NCBI GenBank assembly: GCA_903632075.3 | Contig: CAHIKZ030000583.1 | Coordinates: 881,001-945,000 of the forward strand | Length of the DNA: 64,000 bases | DNA from: Acanthosepion pharaonis | Taxonomy: Eukaryota; Mollusca; Cephalopoda; Sepiida; Sepiidae | Reading direction: 5' to 3' | Shown: positions 54,185 to 64,000 of the stretch, one piece after another | How positions within the stretch are numbered: the first letter of the stretch is position 1 | Layout: the number at the start of each line of letters is the position of its first letter | The notes under the pieces: model-generated | Told to the model about the DNA's origin: nothing | What the model saw: only the letters and a program-made list of their open reading frames with translations | Database searches by the model: none | Translations under genes and position numbers: made by a program

Positions 54185-55290
54185 TTTTTTTGTCTGTTAC
54201 CATATGCGCCTGTATTCATTGATATCGGTAGACTTCTTTATAGTTATTATGAATTTACTGTATGTGCAGATGTTGCTTCCTGAAAAAGAACTAAAAGAAT
54301 TTTGAATACAAGCATAATGAAATGAACTGTAGTTCTTTTTTTTTAAAAAAAAGTCTTGTTAATTAAACCTTAGATCAACTTTTTATTTTAAAAAAATAGT
54401 AGTATAATTTCTGCTAACATTGTAAGTGTACATTTATGGTTAGTGACAAGGTCAAATAAAGATAAGTTAATTATTTTGATATATTTGATTGCGATGTGTG
54501 TATTTTTTTTCCTAAATATTCCATGCCAAAGATGTGGCTGCTTCTAATACGTGGGTGATTTCAATAGGTCAGAAAATACGAAACTTGTTTTGAAAGCATA
54601 TGTATGTTTTCCGTCTGAACTTCGTATCAGCATTTTGAACGATGGATATTCCTGTGCTGGGGACATTTAGATTCCTGAGAATGTCTTGTTCATCCTATTA
54701 TGCTTTGAGCATTTCTGCAATTACTTCTCTTGTAACTAATGAATAACTGGAATTAATTTATTACAGAACCACGTATTCGATCACAATTACATAGCTTAGT
54801 CATTAATGGGATGCCAAGCAGGAATCTTGAGTAAAGAGTCATCTGACGTAACTTGCTACTCGCCAATTTACGCTGGACACTAATATTCTCTAACAAATCT
54901 CTAGTGTTTTGTTTCCAATTCTTCTTAGTTAAAAGGCTTCATGATCTACGAATCACGTATATCCCGGGGCCTAAGTTTCACCATATCTACTGCGTCCATA
55001 ACAGCAGTGGTGTTTGGTGGGAAAGACAACCTGACGAAGACCAACCGTCTCCAAGTTTTAATTTAACATTTTTGTTCTCTTAGATTGGTTGCTGTTATAT
55101 TTCGTGCTATGAGGAATATACACTTGAAAAACAATGTGGATAAAATAAGTAAAGGTTTATAGTAAAAAAAAACAGTACAATAAGAAAAAGGTATCAGTTA
55201 TACACAAGGTCGTCTCAAGTCAATCAAGTAGTGAATGCTACTATTGGAAAGTCGATAGTTCTCGCGTAAGTCTGAATCGTACTGAACAGA
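54185..55290. other. Unassigned stretch
   Basis: No gene or known repeat recognised; several A/T homopolymers. Confidence 0.35.
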
Positions 55291-55299
55291 TCCCAGCTA

Positions 55300-56335
55300 G
55301 ACAATATTTACCACCATCCCCACGAGTGTAGATGTGACAAAAGGCCGAGTTTAACGTGGGTCATTCGATTCCTTAGGCTCGTCCAAAATTTCCCTGTAGA
55401 CCCCGCTTAAACGGGTTTTATGTCTGTCTTCTTCCCCGGACGAGACTCTGCCTTTCGACACAGCCACGTCCGGGTTCATCTCTGTCCGAAGAACAGAATG
55501 CAGCTAGTCAATATTTACTACCCCGCACGAGGGTAGATGTGATACAAGTCCGAGGTTATAGTGGGTCATCCGAGTCCATAGGCTCGGCCAAAAAATTCCC
55601 CGTAAAACCCGCATAAACGGGTTGAGGTCTCTCTACCTCCCCGGACAAGACTCTGCGGCATAGCTACATCCGGGTTCCTCACTCTTCGACAGCAGAGCTG
55701 AAATATTTCAGCTAGAATATCTAGCAACTGCCCCACACAGTAACATGTGGCACAAGGCCGAATTTAATGTGGGGTGCCAGATCCTATAGTCTTGGCCAAA
55801 AAATCCACGTAGTCCCCGCATAAACGAGATCGGGTCTATCTACCTCCCTGAACGAGACTCTGCCCATCTGCATAGCCTCGTCCGGGTTGCTCTATGCCCG
55901 AAGGCAAAGAGTTCCACGAGTTCTACGAGGGTATATGTGGCACAAGGCCGAGTTTAACGTGGGACATCGGAGCCCGTAAGATCGGCCAACAAATGCCCGT
56001 ATCCCGCATAAACGGGATCGGGTCGGTCTACCTTCCTGAATAAGTCTGCCCTTCGGCATAGCCTCATCCGGGTTCCTCTACGCTCAGCGGCACAGAGTTC
56101 GACCATCTATCCGAAAAAGATTTCAGCTAATATATTTAACAGCCCCCCCCACGAGGTCGTATGTGGCACAAGGCCCAGTTGGCGTTGGGTTATTCGAGTC
56201 CGTAGGCTCGGCCAAAATACTCCCTTTGAATCCGTATCAAAGGTTTCAGGATCTGTCTATCTGCCCGAACGAGACTCTGCCCTTTGGCAGAGCTTCGTCC
56301 GGGTTCCTCGCTACCTTTTGTGTTTATTTGGGTGT
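55300..56335 (-). repeat. Family-S array, ~5 diverged units
   Basis: CACAAGGCCGAGTTTAACGT-type text recurs near 55,340, 55,545, 55,750, 55,935 and 56,168, about every 200 bp. Each unit carries the CCGTAGGCTCGGCCAAA hairpin, CCCGCATAAACGGG, CTACCTCCCCGGACGAGAC and TTCGGCATAGCCTCGTCCGG. Units are clearly more diverged from each other than those at 31 kb, so this array is older. Confidence 0.9.
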
Positions 56336-56494
56336 GAGGAACTCACCCCCAGAGTTTATAAACAATATTATTCTACACCCTTTATGTTAACGTTTCAACA
56401 CAGAGGGACGTTAAAAGAGAGCGAGAGCACTGAAATCGGGATATTAAGTTTTTTCTAATCTAGAGAAGGTTAATAATCACACGAAGGTTGGTAA

Positions 56495-57745
56495 TGAACG
56501 ATAATAATTAGGACAAGAACAAAATGTATAAGAGTTGTTTCAAGAGAGCGTGACCTTGAAAGAGAGCGTTGTGTGCATGCAGAGTGCACTAATTAAAAAT
56601 GGTTTCTGGGATATCTTGTATAAAATAAGCACTTACAAATAATCCACTTAAACTGACTAAACTAATAGTTACGTTCATCTGACAATACAGAAGGAGACGG
56701 AGAGTGGACATGTTAAACTTTTATTTTTTTATTCTTTTCAAAAGATGCATTTGTGTACAGAGTCTAATTATTATTTTTTTTATTTTCTGTTTTGTTATCG
56801 CTTTTGTTGTTAATTTTCCCATATTGTAACACTGTTTTGGTCTCATGTAAATGAAGCTTATTGAAAAATAAAGTTTTGTATAGGATCGGCCATTACTAAC
56901 ACAGCGACAAGATAAAACACGTCTAAATATTCGATACCTGCTTTTCCGTTCAAATGATACATATGGCATCACTTTCAAATTCCAATTCCAGTAATCTAAA
57001 AAGATAAAAAAGCCAGGATTTAGTTAATATTTTTTTTTACCATATCGACAGTAAACAGTTAGTTATAATAAATGAGATAGTCGAAAAAGGTTGGGGGTTT
57101 CAAAACATTTCTTGAGTTTTTAATGATTCTCATACATTTGACACGCTATCTATATTTGCGGACGCATCAGTGTCCGGGCAAAAAGACATGGAAATTTAAA
57201 CAAATAAATATTAAAAAAAGAACATTTTACAAAAAGGAAAACATGAGATATAAAATTAAATGCGAAGAGTCCAAAGTCACCTTCAGAGTCTGTATTTGAT
57301 GTACGTACACATCAGTTGGAATGATAATAATTAGGACAAGAACACCATATATAAGAGTCGTTTCAAGAGAGCATGACGTTGAAAGAGAGTGAGAGAGATC
57401 TATAGAAATTATGGTGAAATTATGAAATGCGTTATTCGCCCTGTGATAGTAGGCAAATGAATGCTTTCCTTGTCTTGTGATTCGTGTGGTCGTTACACCT
57501 GTTAAATCTCAGAGATGGAACCAGTCTGCAGTTAGCAGGTTTCACGGATGCCTTCCACACGAAGATCATACGCATAGTTGAGACAAAATACCATCAAAAT
57601 TGTTGATACTCGCAAAAAATTTTGGCGGACTCGTGTGAGTCCCGAGAAAAATGCATAATAAGATTTAAACATGTAAATCTTAGCAAACATATTGATAGAA
57701 CATTTTACAAAAAGGAAAAAAATGAGAAATTAAATTAAATGTGAA
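56495..57745 (+). repeat. Diverged duplicated segments
   Basis: ATAATAATTAGGACAAGAAC and GTTTCAAGAGAGCRTGACSTT occur at 56,498-56,560 and 57,322-57,385. A second motif pair, AGAACATTTTACAAAAAGGA and AAATTAAATGYGAAGA, occurs at 57,218-57,268 and 57,698-57,748. Otherwise this stretch is unassigned. The 85-codon minus frame at 56,721 has no domain. Confidence 0.5.
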
Positions 57746-58111
57746 GATCTCGGAGCAATATTCAGTGTATGTAACTAAGGTACTTACATGTTAACGGGAA
57801 AAGGACATGTCTTTTCGCGATGAAAAATCACCAAGAAAGAAAAAGAGATTCTTTCAAATCCCGCGCCGCCGGTAATTATCGTCAGGGGGCGGTAATCCAA
57901 AATCTCACCGCATGTGATCTTCGTCATGGGTTCGGTAATCCAACAAGAGTTTATTCATAATTAGCCTAGAAGCCGCGTTTCAATCAGATTTTATGCTAGC
58001 TCCTGTGGTGGGCTTTAGGGGCTTAGGCTTTTTAACTTCAGCGTCCTATCTACGTAAAAGTTCTAAGAATTTAGAAATAACAAAATTCTTTTATCTTTAT
58101 ACCACACCTTC

Positions 58112-58372
58112 TGTTATACCTGACGTACCTATTCTATTATTAATAGACTCTCCCACACATAATAAGTAGTAGTAGTAGTAGTAGCGGACGACAGTTGGGC
58201 TGACTGGTGTTGAGCGAGTCAGTCGATATCGGACATTGAAATACCAACCATCACAACTAGATTGCTGCGTCATTAACTCTTATTTTCAAGTTCCTAACGT
58301 TTTATACGTCGAACCTAATTTAGGACGACTTATTGAAATACAAACCTCCACAGTGAAAACTAATCTACAACA
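58112..58372 (+). repeat. Solo LTR of the 30.8-kb gypsy family
   Basis: 261 bp homologous to the LTRs at 30,759 and 35,763 (TAGACTCTCCCACACATAAT, GGTGTTGAGCGAGTCAGTCG, ACCAACCATCACAACTAG, CCTAATTTAGGACGACTTAT). It starts TG, ends CA and is flanked by perfect CCTTC target duplications (58,107-58,111 and 58,373-58,377). It carries a short TAG/GTA triplet expansion at 58,166-58,184 and no family-S insertion. Confidence 0.92.
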
Positions 58373-58864
58373 CCTTCATTCAGCATAATCTTTCTTCGCA
58401 TACGCAGTCGATTTCCATATTTTGTTTACATTTATTTTGTTCGCAATTTTTATTTTCTTTTAAAATCACCATTCGTTATGTTCCTTCACATAAAGTCAAT
58501 ATTAAAAGACATTAGGGAACACGAACTAATTAATATTTCAATTCTCTCCGAGTGTGCATGTTAGAAAAAGAAAAAGAAAATATATCAGCAACGTGCCCCG
58601 CTTAATTTTAATTACGTTCAATTAGACGATATTTTTGCAATTTCGACGAAAGGCGTAATTGATGTTTTAGACCTTTCACTCTGTTCCATATTTAAATTTA
58701 ACTTTAAATGAGTTATTCACTTAATTTTTAATTGCGTGTAATTACATTAGTAACTACCTGTGGCTTCAGGGCTTTTTTTTTTTTTTTTATGATTCACCGA
58801 GTTCGAAAAACAGACGGACGGACGGACACACGTACACTGCGCTTTATTTATAAAGAATTTACAC

Positions 58865-59410
58865 CTTGGGACCCCACATTAAATTCGGCTTTGTGCTACA
58901 TCTGACTGCGTGGATTAGTTGATAAATACGGCGGTCATCAGTTGGAGATTTCGTCTTCAGCTGAGCTGGTTAAACTCTCTGCCTCCGGGCAGAGAGGATC
59001 CCCAGACGGAACTATGACGAAGCGCAGACTCTCGTCTCAGGAAACAACTACCCGTCTTATACGGACTCTACGTGGAATTTTTGGCTGAGCCTAAGGGCTC
59101 GAGAAGACCAAATTAAATTTAGCCTCATTCTACATCTGTCTGCGTGGGGCAGTTGGTAGATACCGTCTGTCGGCCAGCAGTTGAAGATTCGTCTTAAGCT
59201 GGGCTGGTTAAGCTTTCTCCGGACAAAGAGCTTCCTCACACGGGGATAATCCAAAGGGCAGAGGCTTGTCTCGGTAAATACCTACCCGACCCCGTTTTAT
59301 ACGGCGAATTTTTGGCTGAGCCAACCTCACATTAAACTCGGCCTAGTGCCACATCTCTCTGCGTGGGGCAGTTGGTAGATATCATCTGCGGTCTGCAGTC
59401 GGAGATTCAT
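58865..59410 (+). repeat. Family-S array, ~2.5 units, tRNA-like boxes visible
   Basis: Units start near 58,905 and 59,140, with a partial unit near 59,350. TGCGTGGGGCAGTTGGTAGAT (A-box-like) and GTTGAAGATTCGTC (B-box-like) are 40-45 bp apart, suggesting a tRNA-derived promoter. Then come CTCTGCCTCCGGGCAGAG (hairpin), CGTCTTATACGGACTC and GGCTGAGCCTAAGGGCTCG. Confidence 0.85.
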
Positions 59411-59544
59411 TCTGGAATTCACTCAACTCACTTCTATTAGTTGACTACTTCTACGCGCCGCTGGCGAAACTCATATGTTGTTCTTGTCATAAGTATTATC
59501 GTTCATTACCAACCTTTGTGTGATTATTCTATTCAGTAATCATC

Positions 59545-59995
59545 TCACAGTATCTTGATTTTCGTCATTATCCTACTACACCGACTTTCCTTCCCTATGT
59601 CTTTCCTATAATTATCTAAGGGCATTTATTCTAATGAGTTTTGCTTTTGATCATTCATACCTTACCCTCGTGAATTTAAGCGTTCTGTTAGATTGTTTAA
59701 TCGTTCTTTTACTGTTGAAATACCGAGATGTAATTGACAATTCTATTCTAATATTTTCTTTTCTCGCAGTTCTCATCTCTGTAGCTTTGTTTCACTTGCT
59801 TCCCGAACACATATAATCTTATATTTAAATGCCATATCAACCGCCATCTTCTCTCTGCCTGACATATGTGCTTTTATTGTCCTTTTTCACAAAATTATTT
59901 TCATTCCCTTCCACTTCCATTAATTCCTTGCGTCTTAGTGGGATTATCCTTTTGCTTGTGGTGAGAGGATTAAACGGTATTATTCGTTTACATTT
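59545..59995 (+). pseudogene. Non-LTR RT C-terminal fragment with 3' tail
   Basis: Plus strand: 'REFKRSVRLFNRSFTVEIPR', 'QFYSNIFFSRSSHLCSF', equivalent to the 'SYANSFFPRTSRLWNSL' block of the family. The tail TTGCGTCTTAGTGGGATTAT follows at about 59,928-59,948. The frames are broken. Confidence 0.5.
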
Positions 59996-60027
59996 TTAAT
60001 ACATCATTAATTCAACAGGATTTGTAT

Positions 60028-60108
60028 TTAATAAGAGTAGGTTCTCACAGAAATTAAAGAGTAGGTACTCACAGGAATTAAAGAGTTGGTACTCATAGGA
60101 ATTATTAC
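60028..60108 (+). repeat. 27-bp minisatellite, 3 copies
   Basis: AGAGTAGGTACTCACAGGAA with ATTAA is repeated three times with minor changes. Confidence 0.85.
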
Positions 60109-60864
60109 TCCGAATTTCTTTTATTACGCGGCATGATTCTTTCTCTAAGATTCGTTCAGTCATTGGAAAACCTGCCGCTAACTACTTCCCCATAATGTGC
60201 GTCTCGAGTTTTATCTTTATGGAACACACACATATATATATATATTTAGGTTTTCGAGCGACGAAGTATATAATGATCTCAACAAAATATGCGTACAACC
60301 CCCAGTACGAGAGCGTTGTATTCATATTACATAATGGCGACGTAGATAGACAGGGAAGCCGCTGCACTGCTCACAGTTGTTCAATATAACGCCTGTTCAT
60401 CCACGCTGAAAACAAGACCTCTTTTTGGAACACCCGTAGCCATCTGAATGGTTTTATTGTCAACACTTTTTTTTCAGAGAAGCATATCGCTGTCACGATG
60501 AATGTAATGGAAATAACAAAATAAGAGAACAATGAATAGTTCGATACATACATATCGATTTTATAACGGCTGTGTATAGATCTTAAAAGAAAATGTCGGA
60601 GCTCATCCGCACTGAAAGTTGTTTCGAACTTCATTAAGTGACTCAGAAAATTTCCGCCGCCAAAAAGGGGGGCAGATATTATAATTTAAAACTTGAGATT
60701 AGCGATTCGTCTAGTTTCGCCCAACACGGCTAATCTCTACAAGAGCAAAACTTTAATCGTAATTAGAAACAAAACCATAACGTGAAAACCTGAGCCATGT
60801 TTTTTAAATAATCACGTCAGATTGTGCCTTTCATATAGATTACACGCATGGCGCCAAATCCGCC

Positions 60865-61245
60865 CAGAAAACATCCAAACTGTCAGCTGTATAGAACCTT
60901 TTTCTAAGATCAATAATGAAAAATTGTTTTAAACGAAAGAACCTTGTAGGTCTTATATAGAGCAACCCTTTTCCAACATTGCGGACTAATGCTATATAAT
61001 GAAAAACAAAGAACAAATAACAAAAAACACATCACACGAGGACATTCAAAAAACGTCCAGTAACACCCAGATTGTCAGCAGTATAAAAACATTTTCTGAG
61101 ATCAATGATGAAAAATTGTTTTAAACGAAAGAACCGTGTAGGTCTTAGATAAAGCAACCCTATTCCAACATTGTGGATTAGGGCTATATAATCAAAAACA
61201 AAGAACAAATAACAAAAACCACATCACATAATGACTTTCAAAACC
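60865..61245 (+). repeat. Two-copy tandem duplication, ~192 bp
   Basis: TGAAAAATTGTTTTAAACGA, AGAACCKTGTAGGTCTTA, TTCCAACATTG and AAAGAACAAATAACAAAAA recur with a period of about 192 bp. No coding potential. Confidence 0.85.
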
Positions 61246-61559
61246 ACCTCAGCGCAAATCGATATATATCTGGAAGTGAAAATAATAATCAAATTGTTGA
61301 CAGTCCACATTATCTCAAACAAACGAAAGGGCAGAAAAATCCATCAATACTGGAAAGGGAGATAACCATTGGACTTGCGAAACATATTTTCCTGAAAAAT
61401 TATTCCAAGTGGTCGATGTTATGAATATCATCTGACATTAGAATTGGCTGCTCATCAAAGTGCTTCCGTAGAAGGAAACGGCCAATATTACCTTTAACAG
61501 TAACAACCTATTAAGCGATTTTTTGAGTAATTTTAATGATCAAAATCATTTTTTTCACC

Positions 61560-62260
61560 AAATAACAGGAAAACTAATGTTGGAGCTACCACATTCAAAT
61601 GTCTGAGGGAATTAGACGATCAGCAATGATTTCTTATTGGGATAAGATAAGTTATGCAGACAGCACAGTTTTGACCGCAGACACGGAAAGAAAGGTGCAA
61701 AATCTGCAGAAGTTACTGTAGGAAAGAAAGAGGAAACAGGTAAACACCAATTTCAAGAAGACTGAATGCATGCAAATTACAAATTGAAGATGCCAAAATC
61801 AAACTACGACACAAAGTATCTGGAAAGGATTTTAACAGGGGGCAAAAGAGCCTCACTAAAATCCGAAACCGAATTGAGATGGCGGAAGGTGTCGTCGAAA
61901 AGGCAAGCATGGTATTAGGAAACCGGAAATTTTTGTCTGAAATAAACAAAAGAGTCCCAAATTGTTACGCAATATCAGTCACCATATAGTTCAACGAATG
62001 TAGGATAATGAGGAAGAAGAGATTTGAAGCAACAGAAATTGCATTCTACAGAGGGATGCTGAGGATACCTTGTACCGAACATGTGAGCAACGGTTAAGTT
62101 TTACAGAAAATGCGAACAACATGAATGCTTATACATAACGTCAGGAAGATACAGTTGAAATTTCTAAGACACATAAGGATAGTCTGGAAAATTTGATAGT
62201 CGTTGGGCAGATTTAAGGGGTAGAGGAAAACAATGCATAACTTTTTTTTTGCTTTTAAAG
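61560..62260 (+). pseudogene. Non-LTR reverse transcriptase remnant with mutated YADD box
   Basis: Plus strand, across frameshifts: 'ISYADSTVLTADTERKVQNL' (RT active site YADD changed to YADS), 'NTNFKKTECMQI', 'IRNRIEMAEGVVEKASMVL', 'GNRKFLSEINKRV', 'RFEATEIAFYRGMLRIPC', 'TEHVSNG', 'RKIQLKFLRHIRIVWKI'. This is the palm-to-C-terminus of the same endonuclease-RT family as 18,232 and 25,670, and the only copy here retaining the active-site region. Multiple stops make it dead. Confidence 0.75.
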
Positions 62261-62399
62261 TACTTCAACCCAGGCAAGGTGGGAGTACTACTGATTCCCA
62301 GAAGGTTACATAGTGTGATGGCAAGAGAAAAAAAAAACTGTGTATAAGGGGAATGAGAAAAGGATATGTCATGGGTCCTTACCTAGAACTACAGAATGA

Positions 62400-62935
62400 A
62401 CTCTTCTTAGCACTATGTATACTACGCCTCTCAAGAGAGAGGGTCGAATCGAGTGGAGACGTTTCGGCTTGACGGTCGAAATCTCTGCCTTTGAGCAGAG
62501 AGGAACCCGGACGAGTCTCCGCCGAAGGGCAGTCTCGTTCGGGGGGGGGTGACCAACCCAATCCCGTTTATACGGGTTCTACGGCATTTTTTGGCCGAGC
62601 CTACCGGCTCGGGAAACCCACGTTAAACTTGGCCTTGTGCCACATGCAACATTCGTGGTGGGGTGACTAGATACCAAATCGAGCGGAGCCGCTTCGGCTT
62701 GACGGTCGAACTCTCTTCCTCTGAGGAGAGAGGAACCCGGACGAGTCTCCGCCGAAGGATAGAGCTTCGTTCGGGGAGGTTGACCAACCCGATTCTGTTT
62801 TTACAGTTTCTACGGGTATTATTCGGCCGAGCCTACGGACTCGGAAAGCCCACGTAAAACTCGGCCTTGTGACACATCTTTCCCTCTGGGGAGAAAGTAA
62901 ATATAGAATCGAGCTGAGCCGATAGTCGTTCACTC
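62400..62935 (+). repeat. Family-S array, two units of ~228 bp
   Basis: Units begin at about 62,448 and 62,676 (AATCGAGYGGAG). Each has CTTGACGGTCGAA, CTCTGCC..GGCAGAG-type hairpins, AACCCGGACGAGTCTCCGCC, CCCGTTTATACGGG, GGCCGAGCCTACCGGCTCGG and CTTGGCCTTGTGCCACAT. The second ends near 62,905 with a TTTCCCTCTGGGGAGAAAG hairpin. Confidence 0.9.
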
Positions 62936-63055
62936 CAAACCAGACTGACAGTCATACTAACAACTTCCACATCTTGTATTATTATTTCGTGTAATATACC
63001 TTCGTTATTTCTACTCTTGTTTTCGTATTGTTCTTCCTTGGTCCTAACCTGAACC

Positions 63056-63655
63056 CTAACAGGATAAATGATCAATGGGTTTCAAGGCATCAAAAGATGG
63101 CGATTTACGTTGCAGTTTAAATATCTTAGGATTGTAGTTATCAGGGAAGCAAGTCAACGGAAGGAAATTCCATAGTTGGGAAGTGAGAGAAAAGGAGCTG
63201 TTGGAGTAGAAACGGCGAATATATTTAACTATTTCAAAGATAAAATGGTGGGACCTAAATGCTACTCTAGTAGCATACTTAAATTTATGTAGACGAGGCA
63301 CCGAGGGAAAAAAGCTCGGCAGAACAGTAACTATGAAAATATTTGTAGAAAAGACAAAAGTGTGGTATATCATGTCTGTGAGAAAGTACTTGAAGTAGAG
63401 ATGCCAAGTCTGATTCGATTATATTGCAGATCCTTCTCTGGATTTTACCGAAAACCTCGAAAGGAAGAGCGGGGGGTGGGCAGACAAGATATTGCAACAG
63501 TATATTGATGCCGGAACAAGGTTTAGGAAAGATAATAAAAAAGTATTATTTAGAGCTACAAAGGGCAGGAGATTGTGGATAACCATAATCGGCAACATTC
63601 TGAGTGAAAACGGCACATAGAAAACGTGGACTGTTGTATACATGCACGGCAATGT
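63056..63655 (-). pseudogene. Non-LTR RT C-terminal domain ('LWNSLP' family)
   Basis: Minus strand from about 63,540: 'FEVFGKIQRRICNIIESDLA', 'SLLQVLSHRHDIPHFCLFYK', 'YFHSYCSAELFSLG', 'KFKYATRVAFRSHHFIFEIV', 'RRFYSNSSFSLTSQLWNFLP', 'LTCFPDNYNPKIFKL'. It reproduces the complete C-terminal block order of a Jockey/CR1-like polymerase in two overlapping frames (one frameshift near 63,300), about 160 codons. The N-terminal two-thirds are absent. Confidence 0.78.
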
Positions 63656-63957
63656 CTATTGTATAACAAACGCCGAAACCCAGATGCAGGTCACCAATTG
63701 GTGGCGTTCATAAATGATAAAATAATTATACATGTTTTTCATTTAAAATTGAAGATTTCTATAATGTGTTCATAAATTGTAATCATATATAAGTATTTCA
63801 TCAGATGGACTATTCTGAAAGATGCATCAAGATTTAGTATTGGAACCATTAAAAATAAGGCGAGTAATTTCGAATCTCAGATACTGCAGGCAAAACTTAC
63901 ATTGTGTATATTCTGATAAGTTCCGATTATTTATCTCATGATTTTCTTAAGCTAGTT

Positions 63958-64000
63958 TAGATGCAGCACAAGGCCAGACGTAAGAGTCACCTAGCGAAGG
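63958..64000 (-). repeat. Family-S repeat, start of a copy cut by the window edge
   Basis: ATGCAGCACAAGGCCAGACG matches the conserved 'GCACAAGGCCG' module. The copy continues past the window end. Confidence 0.5.

Noticed and set aside
1..64000. Host protein-coding gene or exon cluster.
   Set aside because: Every frame with recognisable similarity belongs to a mobile element. Single exons without similarity cannot be excluded by eye; RNA-seq or protein alignment would decide.

Overview
The window looks like intergenic or intronic DNA from a repeat-rich animal genome. A mollusc is likely and an octopus-like cephalopod is my best guess. The grounds are AT-rich sequence, very long (TA)n and (CA)n tracts, several tRNA-derived SINE families, a 5S-rRNA-derived SINE, Penelope-like elements with a hammerhead ribozyme, helentron-like elements, and mariner/Tc1, gypsy and non-LTR remnants. 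The organism call is inference. I found no host protein-coding exon, no functional rRNA or tRNA gene and no prokaryotic feature. Every stretch of protein similarity I recognised belongs to a decayed mobile element.

Layout. 1-0.5 kb: a 91-bp tandem array. 0.7-9 kb: non-LTR reverse transcriptase (RT) C-terminal fragments on both strands, tRNA-type and 5S-type SINEs, a near-palindromic 88-bp mariner MITE, one helentron-like element and two copies of a composite mariner-TIR repeat. 9.4-12 kb: about 15 units, each with a long GAAA-type purine tract. 12-22 kb: microsatellites, tRNA-like SINE heads, an RT fragment, a possible long LTR with leader, and several stretches with nothing recognisable. 22-30 kb: second helentron-like copy, a complete tRNA-SINE, the best-preserved RT C-terminus, and a small LTR element (29,193-29,757) with a perfect 5-bp target duplication nested inside an older RT fragment. 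30.8-36.0 kb: a Ty3/gypsy-type LTR retrotransposon with perfect 5-bp target duplications, whose 5' LTR carries a 1.76-kb tandem array of a structured tRNA-like repeat.

36.9-40.4 kb: a 600-bp element with 170-bp inverted repeats, then a Penelope-like RT pseudogene preceded by a large hairpin with two head-to-head hammerhead ribozymes; the plus-strand copy has an intact core. 40.8-44 kb: an element with minisatellite-like inverted termini and a 158-bp satellite. 44-47 kb: microsatellite desert. 47-49.2 kb: two more Penelope-like endonuclease remnants. 49.97-51.50 kb: a Tc1-type transposon with dead transposase. 52.3-54.2 kb: a SINE in inverted orientation followed by about 9 copies of its own 106-bp tail. 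55.3-64 kb: three more clusters of the structured tRNA-like repeat, a solo LTR with perfect target duplication, and further RT fragments.

Nothing works together as a host pathway. The window is a nested record of transposition followed by local tandem amplification. The strongest items for follow-up are the hammerhead/Penelope-like locus, the array inside the gypsy LTR, the iterated primer-binding-site-like leader of that element, and the dispersed structured tandem repeat.
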